A stretch of 56,894 nucleotides of DNA from DAOUBP01 sp034432655 (GTDB taxonomy: Bacteria; Chloroflexota; Anaerolineae; CG2-30-64-16): assembly GCA_034432655.1 (NCBI GenBank), contig DAOUBP010000159.1, forward strand, positions 1 through 56,894. The letters run 5' to 3'. The position numbers and the translations under genes were made by a program. This document shows positions 1 through 8,779 of the stretch, piece by piece. The notes under the pieces are model-generated. The model had not been told where the DNA came from, ran no database searches, and was given only the letters and a program-made list of their open reading frames with translations. Position 1 is the stretch's first letter. Every line of letters starts with the position of its first letter.

Positions 1-436
1 TGTCCATCTGGCCGTCTTTGACCGCCGCGATCATGCTGTCCCAGTTGGTCACCCGCCATTCCACAACACAGTTCAGCCGACGACAGATCTCGTTGATCGC
101 GTCGTATTCCCACCCTACTGCCTTGCCGGTGGCAGGATCCACGTATTGCAGGGGTGTGTAATCGTTAGCCACCGCAGCTGTGATCTTGCGCCCCTTCAGG
201 TCGGGAAGGCGTAACGTCGGGGCAACCGTGCTGACGGTTGAGGGTGCTGCGGCAGGTGCTGCGGTGGGAGCGACGGTGGGTGCTGCGGTGGGCTCCGGCG
301 CAGTCGTCGCCGGGGCCTGGGTAGGAGCCGGCGGCGCCATGGTTGGCGTGGGAGCCACAGGCGTGGCTGTGGCACAAGCGGCCAGGAGCAGGCTCAGAAG
401 GGCGAGAATCGCCCATAACGTGGTGCGTGTGTTCAT
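1..436 (-). CDS. Solute-binding lipoprotein, family 3 (partial, C-terminus outside window)
   Basis: The visible 145 codons give a lipoprotein signal peptide with a lipobox (LLAAC, Cys about residue 21). A linker of about 50 residues rich in Pro, Thr and Ala follows, then the start of a type 2 periplasmic-binding fold (DLKGRKITAAV, YTPLQYVDP, GWEYDAINEIC). The last part resembles family 3 solute-binding proteins of amino-acid ABC importers, so the protein should sit on the outer face of the membrane and deliver a small polar ligand. The ATG at 436 is preceded by GGAGG and a good promoter lies upstream. The gene runs off the window edge, so its permease and ATPase partners cannot be seen. The ligand is unknown. 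Confidence 0.8.
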   Translation of the reverse strand, partial: MNTRTTLWAILALLSLLLAACATATPVAPTPTMAPPAPTQAPATTAPEPTAAPTVAPTAAPAAAPSTVSTVAPTLRLPDLKGRKITAAVANDYTPLQYVDPATGKAVGWEYDAINEICRRLNCVVEWRVTNWDSMIAAVKDGQMD

Positions 437-486
437 GGTTTCCTCCGAATGAGATAGCTGAAAGCGTGCTTACGAATACGTGATTC

Positions 487-515
487 ATTGTATCCCTTCC
501 GTAGGCCTCCGTCAA
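487..515 (-). promoter_or_regulatory. Sigma70-type promoter of the solute-binding lipoprotein
   Basis: On the minus strand TTGACG (510-515) and TACAAT (487-492) are separated by 17 bases. The predicted start is near 480, leaving an untranslated leader of about 45 bases before the ATG at 436. Confidence 0.6.
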
Positions 516-652
516 ACAAGTTTCATCCCATGACGCAGGTCATGGCAGAAAGGTTGACTTTCCTGCTAGAATATGGCTGCTTTTTCCAGACTATTCCGGT
601 CTTGAGCAGATCACCTGTCTCGATCTTGAAATCACCATATCAGGAGGCGTCA

Positions 653-2818
653 ATGTTGACCCCAGAAGCTCTCATGGAGATGAAGCAGACCCATCGCGTG
701 TTGGCCGAGTATACCTACACTGTGCCCAAGGTCCATCGTGGCTATGCCGGCCAGACCCTCTACGTTAACGTGGCTACCGGTCACATCGAGTCCCGACCCG
801 TGACCGAGGAGATGAAGCGTATCTTCACCGGGGGCAAGGGCTTTGGGCTGTGGCGGTTATGGCATGCCGTCACGCCGCAGACGAAGTGGAACGACCCGGA
901 GAACGAGATCGTGATCGCCTCTGGCCCCATCGGCGGCACCCCGCTCTACCCCGGCACCGGCAAGTCGCTGGTGGTGACCATTTCGCCCCTTACGCAGATC
1001 GTGGTGGACAGCAACGTGGGCGGCTATTTCGGCCCGCTGCTGAAGTTCGCCGGCTGGGATGCGCTGGAGATCCAGGGCAAAGCCGAAAAGGATGTGATCA
1101 TCTTCATAGATGGCGACACGGGCCGGGTGACGATCGAGGAGGCACCGCTGGAGCCGGTGAACACCTGGCCGCTGACCGACCAGCTCACCGCGATGTATGC
1201 CAAAAACGAGGCTGACCGGCGCAACGTCTCGGTGGTCTCGGCCGGCCAGGGCAGCGAGCATACCCGCATCGGCTGCCTCAACGTGAGCTGGTACGACCCC
1301 AAGCGGGGCAAGGCGCGCGTTAAGCAGGCCGGCCGCGGCGGCTGTGGCACGGTCTTGCGCGACAAGAAGATCAAAGCCATCGTCGTCCGTTACACCGGCC
1401 TGAAAGCCGATTCCAACGACCCTGCTGACATGAAACGCATCCGTGCGGTGGGCCAGCGCATCAACAAGGAGATCGTCGAGCTGGATGATCAGCAGAACCG
1501 CATGCGCCGGGTCGGCACCGCGCATCTGGTCGAGATCATGAACGATTACGACCTGTTGCCCGTGCATAACTTCAAGTTCGGCTCGCACCCCGAAGCACAC
1601 AAGATCTCTTCGAAGGTGTGGGAGAAGCTCTTCACGCAGACGCACCCCGATTCGTGTTTCTATGGCTGCACCATGGCATGCTCCAAAGGGGTGGATGAAT
1701 TCGTCCTGCGTACGGGGCCGTATGCGGGCCAGCGCGTCACGGTGGACGGGCCGGAGTATGAGACGGTGGCCGGCTGCGGCTCGAACCTGGGCATCTTCAA
1801 CCCGCCCGACATCATCGAATTGAATTTCTACTGCGACACCTATGGCATTGACACCATCTCCTTCGCGACCCTGACCGCGTTCATTATGGAGTGCTACGAG
1901 GCCGGCATCCTGGACAAAGAGAAGACCGGCGGGCTGGAGCTTCGCTTCGGCAATGCGGACGCCGCGCTGGAACTGCTGCATCAGATGGCCGAAGGCCGTG
2001 GTTTCGGGCTGATCGCCGGCATGGGCGTGCGCGCCATGAAACAGTACTTTGTGGAGCACTTCGGCGCGGATCCCCAGTTCCTCCAGGACATCGGCATGGA
2101 AAACAAGGGGATGGAGTACTCCGAGTACATGACCAAGGAGAGCCTGGCGCAGCAGGGCGGCTATGGCATGACCAACAAGGGCGCGCAGCACGACGAGGCG
2201 TGGCTGATCTTCATGGACATGGTGAACAACCAGATCCCGACGTTCGAAGACAAGGCCGAGGCGCTGCACTACTTCCCCATGTGGCGCACCTGGTTCGGGC
2301 TGAACGGCCTGTGCAAGCTGCCGTGGAACGACATCGAACCGGCCGACAACGCGCTCACCGATGAGCCGGCGAAAGTGCCGGAGCACGTCGAGAACTACGT
2401 CGCGCTCTTCTCCGGCATCACTGGCCAGGAGGTGACCAAAGAGGACCTGATCCTGATGTCGGAACGGGTCTACAACTTCCAGCGCGTCTTCAACCTGCGC
2501 ATGGGCAGCGGCCTGCGCAAGCACGATGCCATCCCGTACCGGTCGCAGGGGCCCGTTACCGTGGAAGAGTACGAAAGCCGCGCCGAACGCTACGACAAAC
2601 AGCTGCGTGAACAGCTCGGCCTCGATCCCACGACCATGACGGTCCAGGAGAAAATGGCAGCCCTGCGCAAATATCGCGAGGAGATGTATGCGAAGCTGCA
2701 AGACGCGGTCTACAAGCGGCGCGGCTGGACCCCCAACGGCGTGCCGACGTTGGAGACGTTGCGGCGGCTGGAGATTGATTTCCCTGAGGTGGTGGAGGTA
2801 GTGAAGGCCCATCTATGA
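653..2818 (+). CDS. aor: Aldehyde:ferredoxin oxidoreductase family protein (tungsten-pterin enzyme)
   Basis: A 721-residue member of the AOR family, whose cytoplasmic enzymes use a tungsten bis-pterin and a [4Fe-4S] cluster to oxidise aldehydes to acids with ferredoxin. The N-terminal AOR domain is recognisable (FTGGKGFGLW, ASGPIGGT, SNVGGYFGP). The cluster ligands are visible as Cys335-x3-Cys339-x3-Cys343 plus Cys554 in LCKLPW, and the pterin-site stretch CDTYGIDTIS follows the EYETV segment. The protein is about 100 residues longer than the classical 605-residue archaeal enzyme, with extra sequence at both ends. The ATG at 653 is chosen for AGGAGG six bases before it; the frame stays open upstream to 488 without support. 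The stop overlaps the start of the ThiS/MoaD-like gene (ATGA), so the two are translationally coupled. The substrate cannot be read from sequence. Confidence 0.92.
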   Translation: MLTPEALMEMKQTHRVLAEYTYTVPKVHRGYAGQTLYVNVATGHIESRPVTEEMKRIFTGGKGFGLWRLWHAVTPQTKWNDPENEIVIASGPIGGTPLYPGTGKSLVVTISPLTQIVVDSNVGGYFGPLLKFAGWDALEIQGKAEKDVIIFIDGDTGRVTIEEAPLEPVNTWPLTDQLTAMYAKNEADRRNVSVVSAGQGSEHTRIGCLNVSWYDPKRGKARVKQAGRGGCGTVLRDKKIKAIVVRYTGLKADSNDPADMKRIRAVGQRINKEIVELDDQQNRMRRVGTAHLVEIMNDYDLLPVHNFKFGSHPEAHKISSKVWEKLFTQTHPDSCFYGCTMACSKGVDEFVLRTGPYAGQRVTVDGPEYETVAGCGSNLGIFNPPDIIELNFYCDTYGIDTISFATLTAFIMECYEAGILDKEKTGGLELRFGNADAALELLHQMAEGRGFGLIAGMGVRAMKQYFVEHFGADPQFLQDIGMENKGMEYSEYMTKESLAQQGGYGMTNKGAQHDEAWLIFMDMVNNQIPTFEDKAEALHYFPMWRTWFGLNGLCKLPWNDIEPADNALTDEPAKVPEHVENYVALFSGITGQEVTKEDLILMSERVYNFQRVFNLRMGSGLRKHDAIPYRSQGPVTVEEYESRAERYDKQLREQLGLDPTTMTVQEKMAALRKYREEMYAKLQDAVYKRRGWTPNGVPTLETLRRLEIDFPEVVEVVKAHL

Positions 2819-3015
2819 TCCGCGTTAACGGCCAATACGACGTCGAGTGGCGTCCTGGCATGACCGTCCAGGACGTGCTCGACGCGCTCAAGTTCAGCTT
2901 TCGCATGATCGTGGTGAAGGTCAACGGACAGGTGGTGCTGCGCAAAGACTTCGCCACCACCGAAGTGCCCGACGGTGCCGAGATGCAGGCGATCCACCTG
3001 ATCAGCGGCGGCTGA
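2815..3015 (+). CDS. ThiS/MoaD-like sulfur-carrier protein
   Basis: A 66-residue protein with the beta-grasp pattern of ThiS/MoaD and a C-terminal Gly-Gly (LISGG), the residue pair adenylated and thiocarboxylated in this family. It starts inside the stop codon of the aldehyde oxidoreductase gene and shares its transcript. Small MoaD-like genes commonly accompany AOR genes and are thought to serve the dithiolene sulfur of tungstopterin; that role here is inferred from position. A strong terminator follows at once, so the two genes form a complete bicistronic unit. Confidence 0.85.
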   Translation: MIRVNGQYDVEWRPGMTVQDVLDALKFSFRMIVVKVNGQVVLRKDFATTEVPDGAEMQAIHLISGG

Positions 3016-3029
3016 GCAAGTTTGCCATC

Positions 3030-3073
3030 GAGCACCTGGTTCCCCCTGACAGGGGAATCAGGTGCTCTGTTTT
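3030..3073 (+). terminator. Rho-independent terminator after the AOR-ThiS/MoaD pair
   Basis: Arms 3030-3045 and 3052-3067 pair over 16 positions with one G-U wobble, enclosing a 6-base loop, and TGTTTTC follows. This is the strongest hairpin in the first 20 kb. Confidence 0.85.
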
Positions 3074-3088
3074 CAAATGGGATTTCTT

Positions 3089-4033
3089 ATGCTCTACCTT
3101 GAAGCCTTTTCGAAAGCCCTTCCCGTCATCTTGCTGTTCTTGTTGGGCGCGCTTTTGCGCAAGACGCGCTTTCTGGCCGAGAGCACGGTCGGCGAACTGA
3201 AGAAGCTGATCGTCAACGTGACCTTGCCCGCGGTGCTGTTCCTGGCGTTCGCCGGGGTCAACCTGGAGGCGCGGCATCTGGTGATCGTGGGCCTGGTCTT
3301 TGCTGGATGTGTGCTGGCCTTGCTGGCCGGGCGGTTTATCGGCCGGCCCTTGGGGCTCCCCTCTCCCTACTTCCCGACACTGATGACCGGCTTTGAGGCC
3401 GGGATGATGGGCTATGCCATCTTCGCCGCAGTGTACGGTGCGGCCAACATCTTCAACTTCGCCGTGGTGGACCTGGGCCAGGTGACGTTTGTCTTCTTTG
3501 TGTTGGTCCCCTTCGTGCAACGGCTGGCAACCGGCGCGACTTCGTTCGGGGCCACGTTGCGCGGCTTTGTCAAGACGCCGGTGATCCTCGCGATCTTCCT
3601 GGGCATCCTCTTCAACCGCCTGGGCCTGGAGCCGATCCTGCGCGGCTGGCCGCCCACCGAGGCAGTTTTTCGTACCCTGGAGTTGTTGGGCGCCGTCACA
3701 ACGCCGCTGATCGGGCTGGTGATCGGCTACGAGGTGCGCTTGCAACAGGGCGCCCTCGCCCGGCCCGCTCAGGCCATTGCCTTGCGCCTGGCGTTCTGGG
3801 TTCCAGTCGGGCTGCTGCTGAACGCGCTGGTGATCCGCCCGCTCTTCGCCGGTGACCTCCTGCTGCAGGCTGCAGTGATGACCATGTTTGTCTTGCCGCC
3901 GCCGTTTGTCATCCCCCTCTACATGGGCCGCGTCAGCCAGGAGGAGCGCACCTTCGTGGTCAACACCCTCTCGCTCGCCACCCTGGTGACGCTGGTCGCG
4001 TTCACAGTGGTTACCGTGGTGTACAGGCCGTGA
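3089..4033 (+). CDS. AEC family transporter (auxin efflux carrier-like permease)
   Basis: A 314-residue hydrophobic protein with about ten membrane segments in the two-halves layout of the AEC/bile-acid-arsenite superfamily. It opens with LYLEAFSKALPVILLFLLG and has the polar mid-membrane segment FEAGMMGYAIF, typical of the family. Bacterial AEC members export or import small organic acids such as malate or malonate; the substrate here is unknown. Translation could start at GTG 3062, ATG 3077 or ATG 3089. The first lies inside the upstream terminator stem, and 3089 has GGGA at a suitable distance, so it is preferred. No clear promoter was found between the terminator and this start, so its transcription is unexplained. 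Confidence 0.8.
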   Translation: MLYLEAFSKALPVILLFLLGALLRKTRFLAESTVGELKKLIVNVTLPAVLFLAFAGVNLEARHLVIVGLVFAGCVLALLAGRFIGRPLGLPSPYFPTLMTGFEAGMMGYAIFAAVYGAANIFNFAVVDLGQVTFVFFVLVPFVQRLATGATSFGATLRGFVKTPVILAIFLGILFNRLGLEPILRGWPPTEAVFRTLELLGAVTTPLIGLVIGYEVRLQQGALARPAQAIALRLAFWVPVGLLLNALVIRPLFAGDLLLQAAVMTMFVLPPPFVIPLYMGRVSQEERTFVVNTLSLATLVTLVAFTVVTVVYRP

Positions 4034-4042
4034 TGGCGCATA

Positions 4043-4130
4043 AGCGAATCAGCGGATCAACGAATGGCAAATGGACGCTGATTCGTTGATTCGCTGATCC
4101 GTTGATTCGCTATTCGCTGATTCGGTGATT
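4043..4130. repeat. Palindromic repeat cluster of GATTCGCTGATT-type units
   Basis: The arm 4043-4058 is complementary to 4096-4111 at 15 of 16 positions. Between and after the arms the unit TTGATTCGCTGAT recurs with small changes at 4080-4095, 4101-4110, 4111-4123 and 4121-4131. It fills the gap between the AEC and radical SAM genes. It could act as a terminator for the permease, though no T-run follows, or be a REP-like dispersed element. Confidence 0.7.
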
Positions 4131-4136
4131 CGTCGC

Positions 4137-4142
4137 TATAAT
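4137..4142 (+). promoter_or_regulatory. Consensus -10 box immediately before the radical SAM start
   Basis: A perfect TATAAT ends six bases before ATG 4149, so transcription would begin at or next to the start codon, giving a leaderless mRNA. No convincing -35 hexamer stands 17 bases upstream, inside the repeat cluster. Confidence 0.5.
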
Positions 4143-4148
4143 ATCCCC

Positions 4149-5252
<1,104 letters not shown>

Positions 5253-5328
5253 TAGAGAATGTTGCGCTGATCAGGAAAAACACGGAATTGCAGGAGCCGC
5301 AGGAACCCAAGGTATCGGGAGGGAGAAA

Positions 5329-6918
5329 ATGACAACACATGCTGGCCCGGCTGCAGTCGGCGCGTTGCGGGCATGTTTGGCGCCGTTGATTTGGGGTTTG
5401 ACCGATATGGTGGCGCAGGCCGGCGGGCCGCGAGACGTCACCACAGTGTGCGCGCCCTTTACCGGTGAGGCTTTAGGCACCGTGCCGGCCTGCACCGCTG
5501 AAGACGTTCAGCTGGCGGCGGCGCGCGCAAGAGAGGCGCAAAAGCGGTGGGCCGCGCGGCCGCTTGCTGAGCGCAAGCGTGTCCTCTTGCGATATCATGA
5601 CCTGGTGCTCGAGCGCCAGGAGTTTCTGCTGGACCTGCTCCAGATCGAAGGAGGTAAAGCCCGGCGACACGCGCTGGAAGAGGTGTATGATGTTGCCATC
5701 AACGCGCGTTACTATGCGCAGCACGGAGATGCCTATCTCCGGCCGCGCCGTCGCCAGGCCTTCATGCCGGTTCTGGTGCAGGCATGGGAGTATCGCCACC
5801 CGGTCGGGCTGGTGGGGATTATCTCGCCCTGGAACTATCCGGTCGCGATGGCGGTCTCCGATGCCTTGCCTGCCCTGCTGGCCGGCAACGCAGTGGTGCT
5901 TAAGCCCGCGGAGCTGACCCCCTTCTCCGCGTTGTACGCCGTGCGGCTGTTGTACGAGGCCGGGTTGCCGGCCGATCTCTTCCAGGTGGTAACCGGCCGC
6001 GGCCGTGAGCTGGGCACGCCGTTGATCCAGGCCTCCGATTTCATCGGGTTTACGGGCAGCACCAAGGTAGGCCGCGTGGTCGCCAGGCAGGCGGGCGAGA
6101 AACTGATCAAGGCCTCGCTGGAGCTGGGCGGTAAAAATCCCATGATCGTGCTCAACGACGCCGACCTGGACCGGGCGGTGCACGGCGCGATCCAGGGCTG
6201 CTTCACCTCGGCGGGGCAGCTCTGCATCTCGTTTGAACGGCTTTACGTGCAGAGCGGGATCTATACCCGCTTCGTAGAGGCGTTCGTGCAACGCACCAAG
6301 GCGCTACGGCTGGGGACGGCGCTGGACTATTCGGTGGATGTGGGCTCTTTGATCAGTCAGTATCAGCTGGACAAAGTGCAGGAGCATGTGCAGGATGCCA
6401 TCGCCCACGGCGCAACCGTGCTGGCCGGCGGGAAAGCGCGGCCCGAGATCGGCCCGTACTTCTTCGAGCCGACGATCCTGACCGACGTGACCCCTGCCAT
6501 GCAGTGCTACCGCGAGGAGACCTTCGGGCCGGTGGTGGCCATCTACAGGGTCGAGACCGCCGAGGAGGCGGTGGCGGCGGCCAACGATTCGCCCTACGGG
6601 TTGAACGCCAGCGTGTGGACGCGCGATCTGGCCTATGGTCACACGTTGGCCCAGCGCATTCAATGCGGCACCGTTAATGTCAACGAGGCCTACAGCGCGG
6701 CCTGGTCGGCCATGGGCGCGCCGATGGGCGGCATGAAGGATTCGGGCCTGAGCCGGCGCCACGGCACGGAAGGCATCCAGAAGTATACCGAATCGCAGAC
6801 TATCGCCGTGGCTCCCTTCGCGCCGCTCTTCCCGCCCTTCCAGCTGGATGTCGAGCTGACCGCACAGCTTTTCCCGAAGGTGCTGCGGCTGATGAAGCAT
6901 ATCCCCGGGTTGCGTTAA
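5329..6918 (+). CDS. NAD(P)-dependent aldehyde dehydrogenase, GabD2-like (succinic semialdehyde type)
   Basis: A 529-residue soluble aldehyde dehydrogenase. Visible landmarks are Asn169 in SPWNYPV, the general base Glu265 in ELGGKNP and the catalytic Cys299 in GQLCIS. The wording around these sites (GIISPWNYPVAMAVSDALPA, SAGQLCISFERLYV) is closest, from memory, to actinobacterial GabD2 succinic semialdehyde dehydrogenases. The family oxidises an aldehyde to an acid with NAD(P)+. The roughly 40-residue N-terminal extension before the cofactor domain is also GabD2-like. A strong ribosome site (GGGAGGGAG) precedes ATG 5329. The gap to the radical SAM gene is 76 bases with no terminator. The substrate could be another short or lipid aldehyde. 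Confidence 0.85.
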   Translation: MTTHAGPAAVGALRACLAPLIWGLTDMVAQAGGPRDVTTVCAPFTGEALGTVPACTAEDVQLAAARAREAQKRWAARPLAERKRVLLRYHDLVLERQEFLLDLLQIEGGKARRHALEEVYDVAINARYYAQHGDAYLRPRRRQAFMPVLVQAWEYRHPVGLVGIISPWNYPVAMAVSDALPALLAGNAVVLKPAELTPFSALYAVRLLYEAGLPADLFQVVTGRGRELGTPLIQASDFIGFTGSTKVGRVVARQAGEKLIKASLELGGKNPMIVLNDADLDRAVHGAIQGCFTSAGQLCISFERLYVQSGIYTRFVEAFVQRTKALRLGTALDYSVDVGSLISQYQLDKVQEHVQDAIAHGATVLAGGKARPEIGPYFFEPTILTDVTPAMQCYREETFGPVVAIYRVETAEEAVAAANDSPYGLNASVWTRDLAYGHTLAQRIQCGTVNVNEAYSAAWSAMGAPMGGMKDSGLSRRHGTEGIQKYTESQTIAVAPFAPLFPPFQLDVELTAQLFPKVLRLMKHIPGLR

Positions 6919-6931
6919 GGGGGCTTACCCC

Positions 6932-6965
6932 GGATGCAGCACCGCACCAGGGTGCGGCGTCCGGT
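6932..6965 (+). other. Stem-loop between the dehydrogenase and SCP2-like genes
   Basis: An inner stem CCGCAC/GTGCGG lies within an outer CCGGA/TCCGG pairing. There is no T-run, so it is more likely an mRNA-stabilising or attenuating hairpin than a terminator. Confidence 0.4.
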
Positions 6966-6980
6966 TCAAGGAGTATGTTG

Positions 6981-7403
6981 ATGTCGTTTTATCGTGATAC
7001 CGCGACCCTACACGCGGTTATGGAAGATCTGTTCGGCCGGGTGATGGCCGACCCGCAAATGCAGCGGTTGCTGCGCAAAAGCAAGGCCATCATACGGATC
7101 ACCCTGACCGATCCCGACGCCGTCCTTTGTCTTAACGCGCGCCAGGATCCGCTGCGCTTCACCACCGGCTGTGTGGACGACGGCCGGGCCGATCTGGGGC
7201 TGCGCATCCCCGCACAGGTGTTACACGACATCTGGCTGGGCAACATCCGCATGCGCGATGCCTTTGCCACCGGTGCCATCCACCTGCAAACCAACCCGCT
7301 GCGCGCTCTTGGCTTGCTCAATCAGCTGCAGGAACTTTTCCGCTACGTGGAGAAGATCTACCCGGCCGTGCTGCGGGAACGCGGCCTCCTCCAGGCTGGC
7401 TGA
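6981..7403 (+). CDS. SCP2 sterol-binding-like domain protein
   Basis: A single-domain protein of 140 residues with the SCP2 pattern: an N-terminal helix, beta strands (AIIRITLTDPDAVLCLN, ADLGLRIPA), then the helix-rich end containing IHLQTNPLRALGLLNQL. SCP2-like domains bind hydrophobic ligands such as fatty acyl chains or sterols in a cavity; in bacteria they occur alone or fused to lipid enzymes. ATG 6981 is preferred over ATG 6975 because AAGGAG at 6968-6973 is seven bases before it. It follows the aldehyde dehydrogenase by 62 bases and is probably co-transcribed, which suggests a hydrophobic aldehyde or acid as shared ligand; that link is inference. Confidence 0.75.
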   Translation: MSFYRDTATLHAVMEDLFGRVMADPQMQRLLRKSKAIIRITLTDPDAVLCLNARQDPLRFTTGCVDDGRADLGLRIPAQVLHDIWLGNIRMRDAFATGAIHLQTNPLRALGLLNQLQELFRYVEKIYPAVLRERGLLQAG

Positions 7404-7418
7404 ATTTCGTCCGTTCTT

Positions 7419-7466
7419 CCGGGCGGCCAGAAGGCGCATTCATCTTATGAGGCCGCGGCCGCCCGG
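7419..7466. terminator. Bidirectional terminator between convergent genes
   Basis: A perfect 10-bp stem (7419-7428 with 7457-7466) encloses a 28-base loop, flanked by short pyrimidine tracts on both sides. It sits between the SCP2-like gene (plus) and the glycoside hydrolase-like gene (minus). Confidence 0.6.
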
Positions 7467-7475
7467 CCCTCTTCT

Positions 7476-8690
7476 TCAAGGCAGCGAGCTGACATACGCC
7501 CGGAACATCTCCCCCACCGGGGTGATGGCCCGCGTCTCCGGATCAAACAGGTTGGGGGTCGGATAGTGGGTGTCGGCGGTGCTGTACCAGCAAAAAGCCT
7601 GTACCAGGCGGTTTTCATCAGCCGGATAGCCGATTTCCGGGTCGCCGGCCGTCAGGAAGAAGTCAAACGTGCCGACCATGAACTCGGCCACACGGTCGGC
7701 CGGGAAGCCGTAGCTCTCCGGCATCAGGATCCCGTATTCTGATACCATCAACGGCGCATTCCGCAATCCCCGCTCGGCCATCCAGCGCCGGAAGTCTATG
7801 ATCTGCTGTTGGAAAAGCGTCAGGTCGTCGTGATCGGCGATTTCGTACAGCCGGCCTGCATCCTCCGCCAGCCCCGGCGGGATGCCCACGCCCCAGCTGT
7901 CGCGCTGCTCACGCAGGATGAAAGCGTGCACGTTCCAGACGTCCACGGGCATCTCTGTGCCGAACCGGGCGCGATAGGCGGCGAGGATGCGATCGAGGTA
8001 GGCCATGCGCAGGGGGGTCGGTTGGCTCACCCCGCCGATGGCGACCAGCGCAGTAGGGTCAGCCTCCTTGATAGCCCTGTAAAGGGTGCTGTATACGGTT
8101 GCGTATTGCTCCGGCGTGGCGTTGTCCTGCCAGATCACATCCGGCTCGTTGCCGATCAACCACAGCGCGCCGGGGCGGGCCCGCGCGGTCTGCTGGATGA
8201 TTGCCAGGTCCGGCCGAAAGCGGTCCTGGTAGATCCGCACCATCTGGGCAAACCGGCTGTTGCTGAGCGCAGGCGCCTCTTCGTCCACGCGCCAGCTGAG
8301 CCACCAGCCGGGCAGCCCGGCGCCCCAGTCATAGTCGTTGACGCGGCCGATGGGGAACCCGACGCCAATCCGGTCGCGTGCCGGGCCGCCAAAGGGAAAC
8401 CGGCCGGCAGCGGCGGCCCCGGGCGGGGGGAGCATCTGCAGCGTCGTTTCCGCCGATCGGGGCGGTCGCGGGGTGGCCGTGGCGCGGAAGGCGGGCAGCG
8501 GGGTGGGCACCAACGGTTCCGCGGTGGGCGGCGGGCGGAGGGGGGTAGGACGGCCGGGGGCCGCGTCCTCAGATACCCAGAGCGCGGCGGCGAGCAGCGC
8601 AACGGCCAGGGCGAGCAACAGCCCGCCGAACAGTGTCTTCGTGGTCGTGATCGGTGCTTCCAAAGGTGTGTTCTCGCTTCGGTTGTTCAT
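7476..8690 (-). CDS. Membrane-anchored glycoside hydrolase-like TIM-barrel protein (paralogue 1)
   Basis: A 404-residue protein with a short cytoplasmic N-terminus, one membrane segment (about residues 20-42), a Pro/Thr/Ala-rich linker to about residue 85, and a TIM-barrel domain resembling clan A glycoside hydrolases (GH5/GH39-like). The putative acid/base Glu is in LIGNEPD and the putative nucleophile Glu in VSEYG, both near strand ends as expected. The catalytic domain would face outward. The same landmark set (ALWxIGNE, IAIGGVxQxTPLR, PVDVWNVHxFIL) recurs in the gene at 43406-44683, so the two are paralogues. Family assignment is from motif memory; substrate unknown. It may instead be a non-catalytic glycan-binding relative. 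Confidence 0.75.
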   Translation of the reverse strand: MNNRSENTPLEAPITTTKTLFGGLLLALAVALLAAALWVSEDAAPGRPTPLRPPPTAEPLVPTPLPAFRATATPRPPRSAETTLQMLPPPGAAAAGRFPFGGPARDRIGVGFPIGRVNDYDWGAGLPGWWLSWRVDEEAPALSNSRFAQMVRIYQDRFRPDLAIIQQTARARPGALWLIGNEPDVIWQDNATPEQYATVYSTLYRAIKEADPTALVAIGGVSQPTPLRMAYLDRILAAYRARFGTEMPVDVWNVHAFILREQRDSWGVGIPPGLAEDAGRLYEIADHDDLTLFQQQIIDFRRWMAERGLRNAPLMVSEYGILMPESYGFPADRVAEFMVGTFDFFLTAGDPEIGYPADENRLVQAFCWYSTADTHYPTPNLFDPETRAITPVGEMFRAYVSSLP

Positions 8691-8734
8691 GAACTGTGGC
8701 CCAGCGCGCCATGAAAACAGACGGTGCTCACGTA

Positions 8735-8757
8735 CCAGACACCTTCGAGGTGCCTGG
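8735..8757. repeat. Short palindromic repeat between minus-strand genes
   Basis: A 10-bp stem with one mismatch (8735-8744 with 8748-8757) around a TCG loop. It lies between the end of the Helicase_C_3-type gene and the start of the hydrolase gene. There is no T-run; the compact CCTTCGAGG core looks like a dispersed repeat. Confidence 0.45.
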
Positions 8758-8779
8758 CGCCTGAACGGTTATTCTCAGG

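Noticed and set aside
554..572. TTGACT and TAGAAT upstream of the aldehyde oxidoreductase
   Set aside because: The hexamers are only seven bases apart, so they cannot form one promoter.
488..652. Upstream extension of the aldehyde oxidoreductase frame
   Set aside because: The added residues are not AOR-like, and AGGAGG stands just before ATG 653. The extension also overlaps the divergent promoter.
857..2812. A 651-codon open frame on the minus strand opposite the aldehyde oxidoreductase
   Set aside because: The plus-strand frame encodes clear AOR motifs; the minus frame has low-complexity His/Leu/Arg-rich sequence, no ribosome site and no domain. It is an effect of high GC at codon position three.
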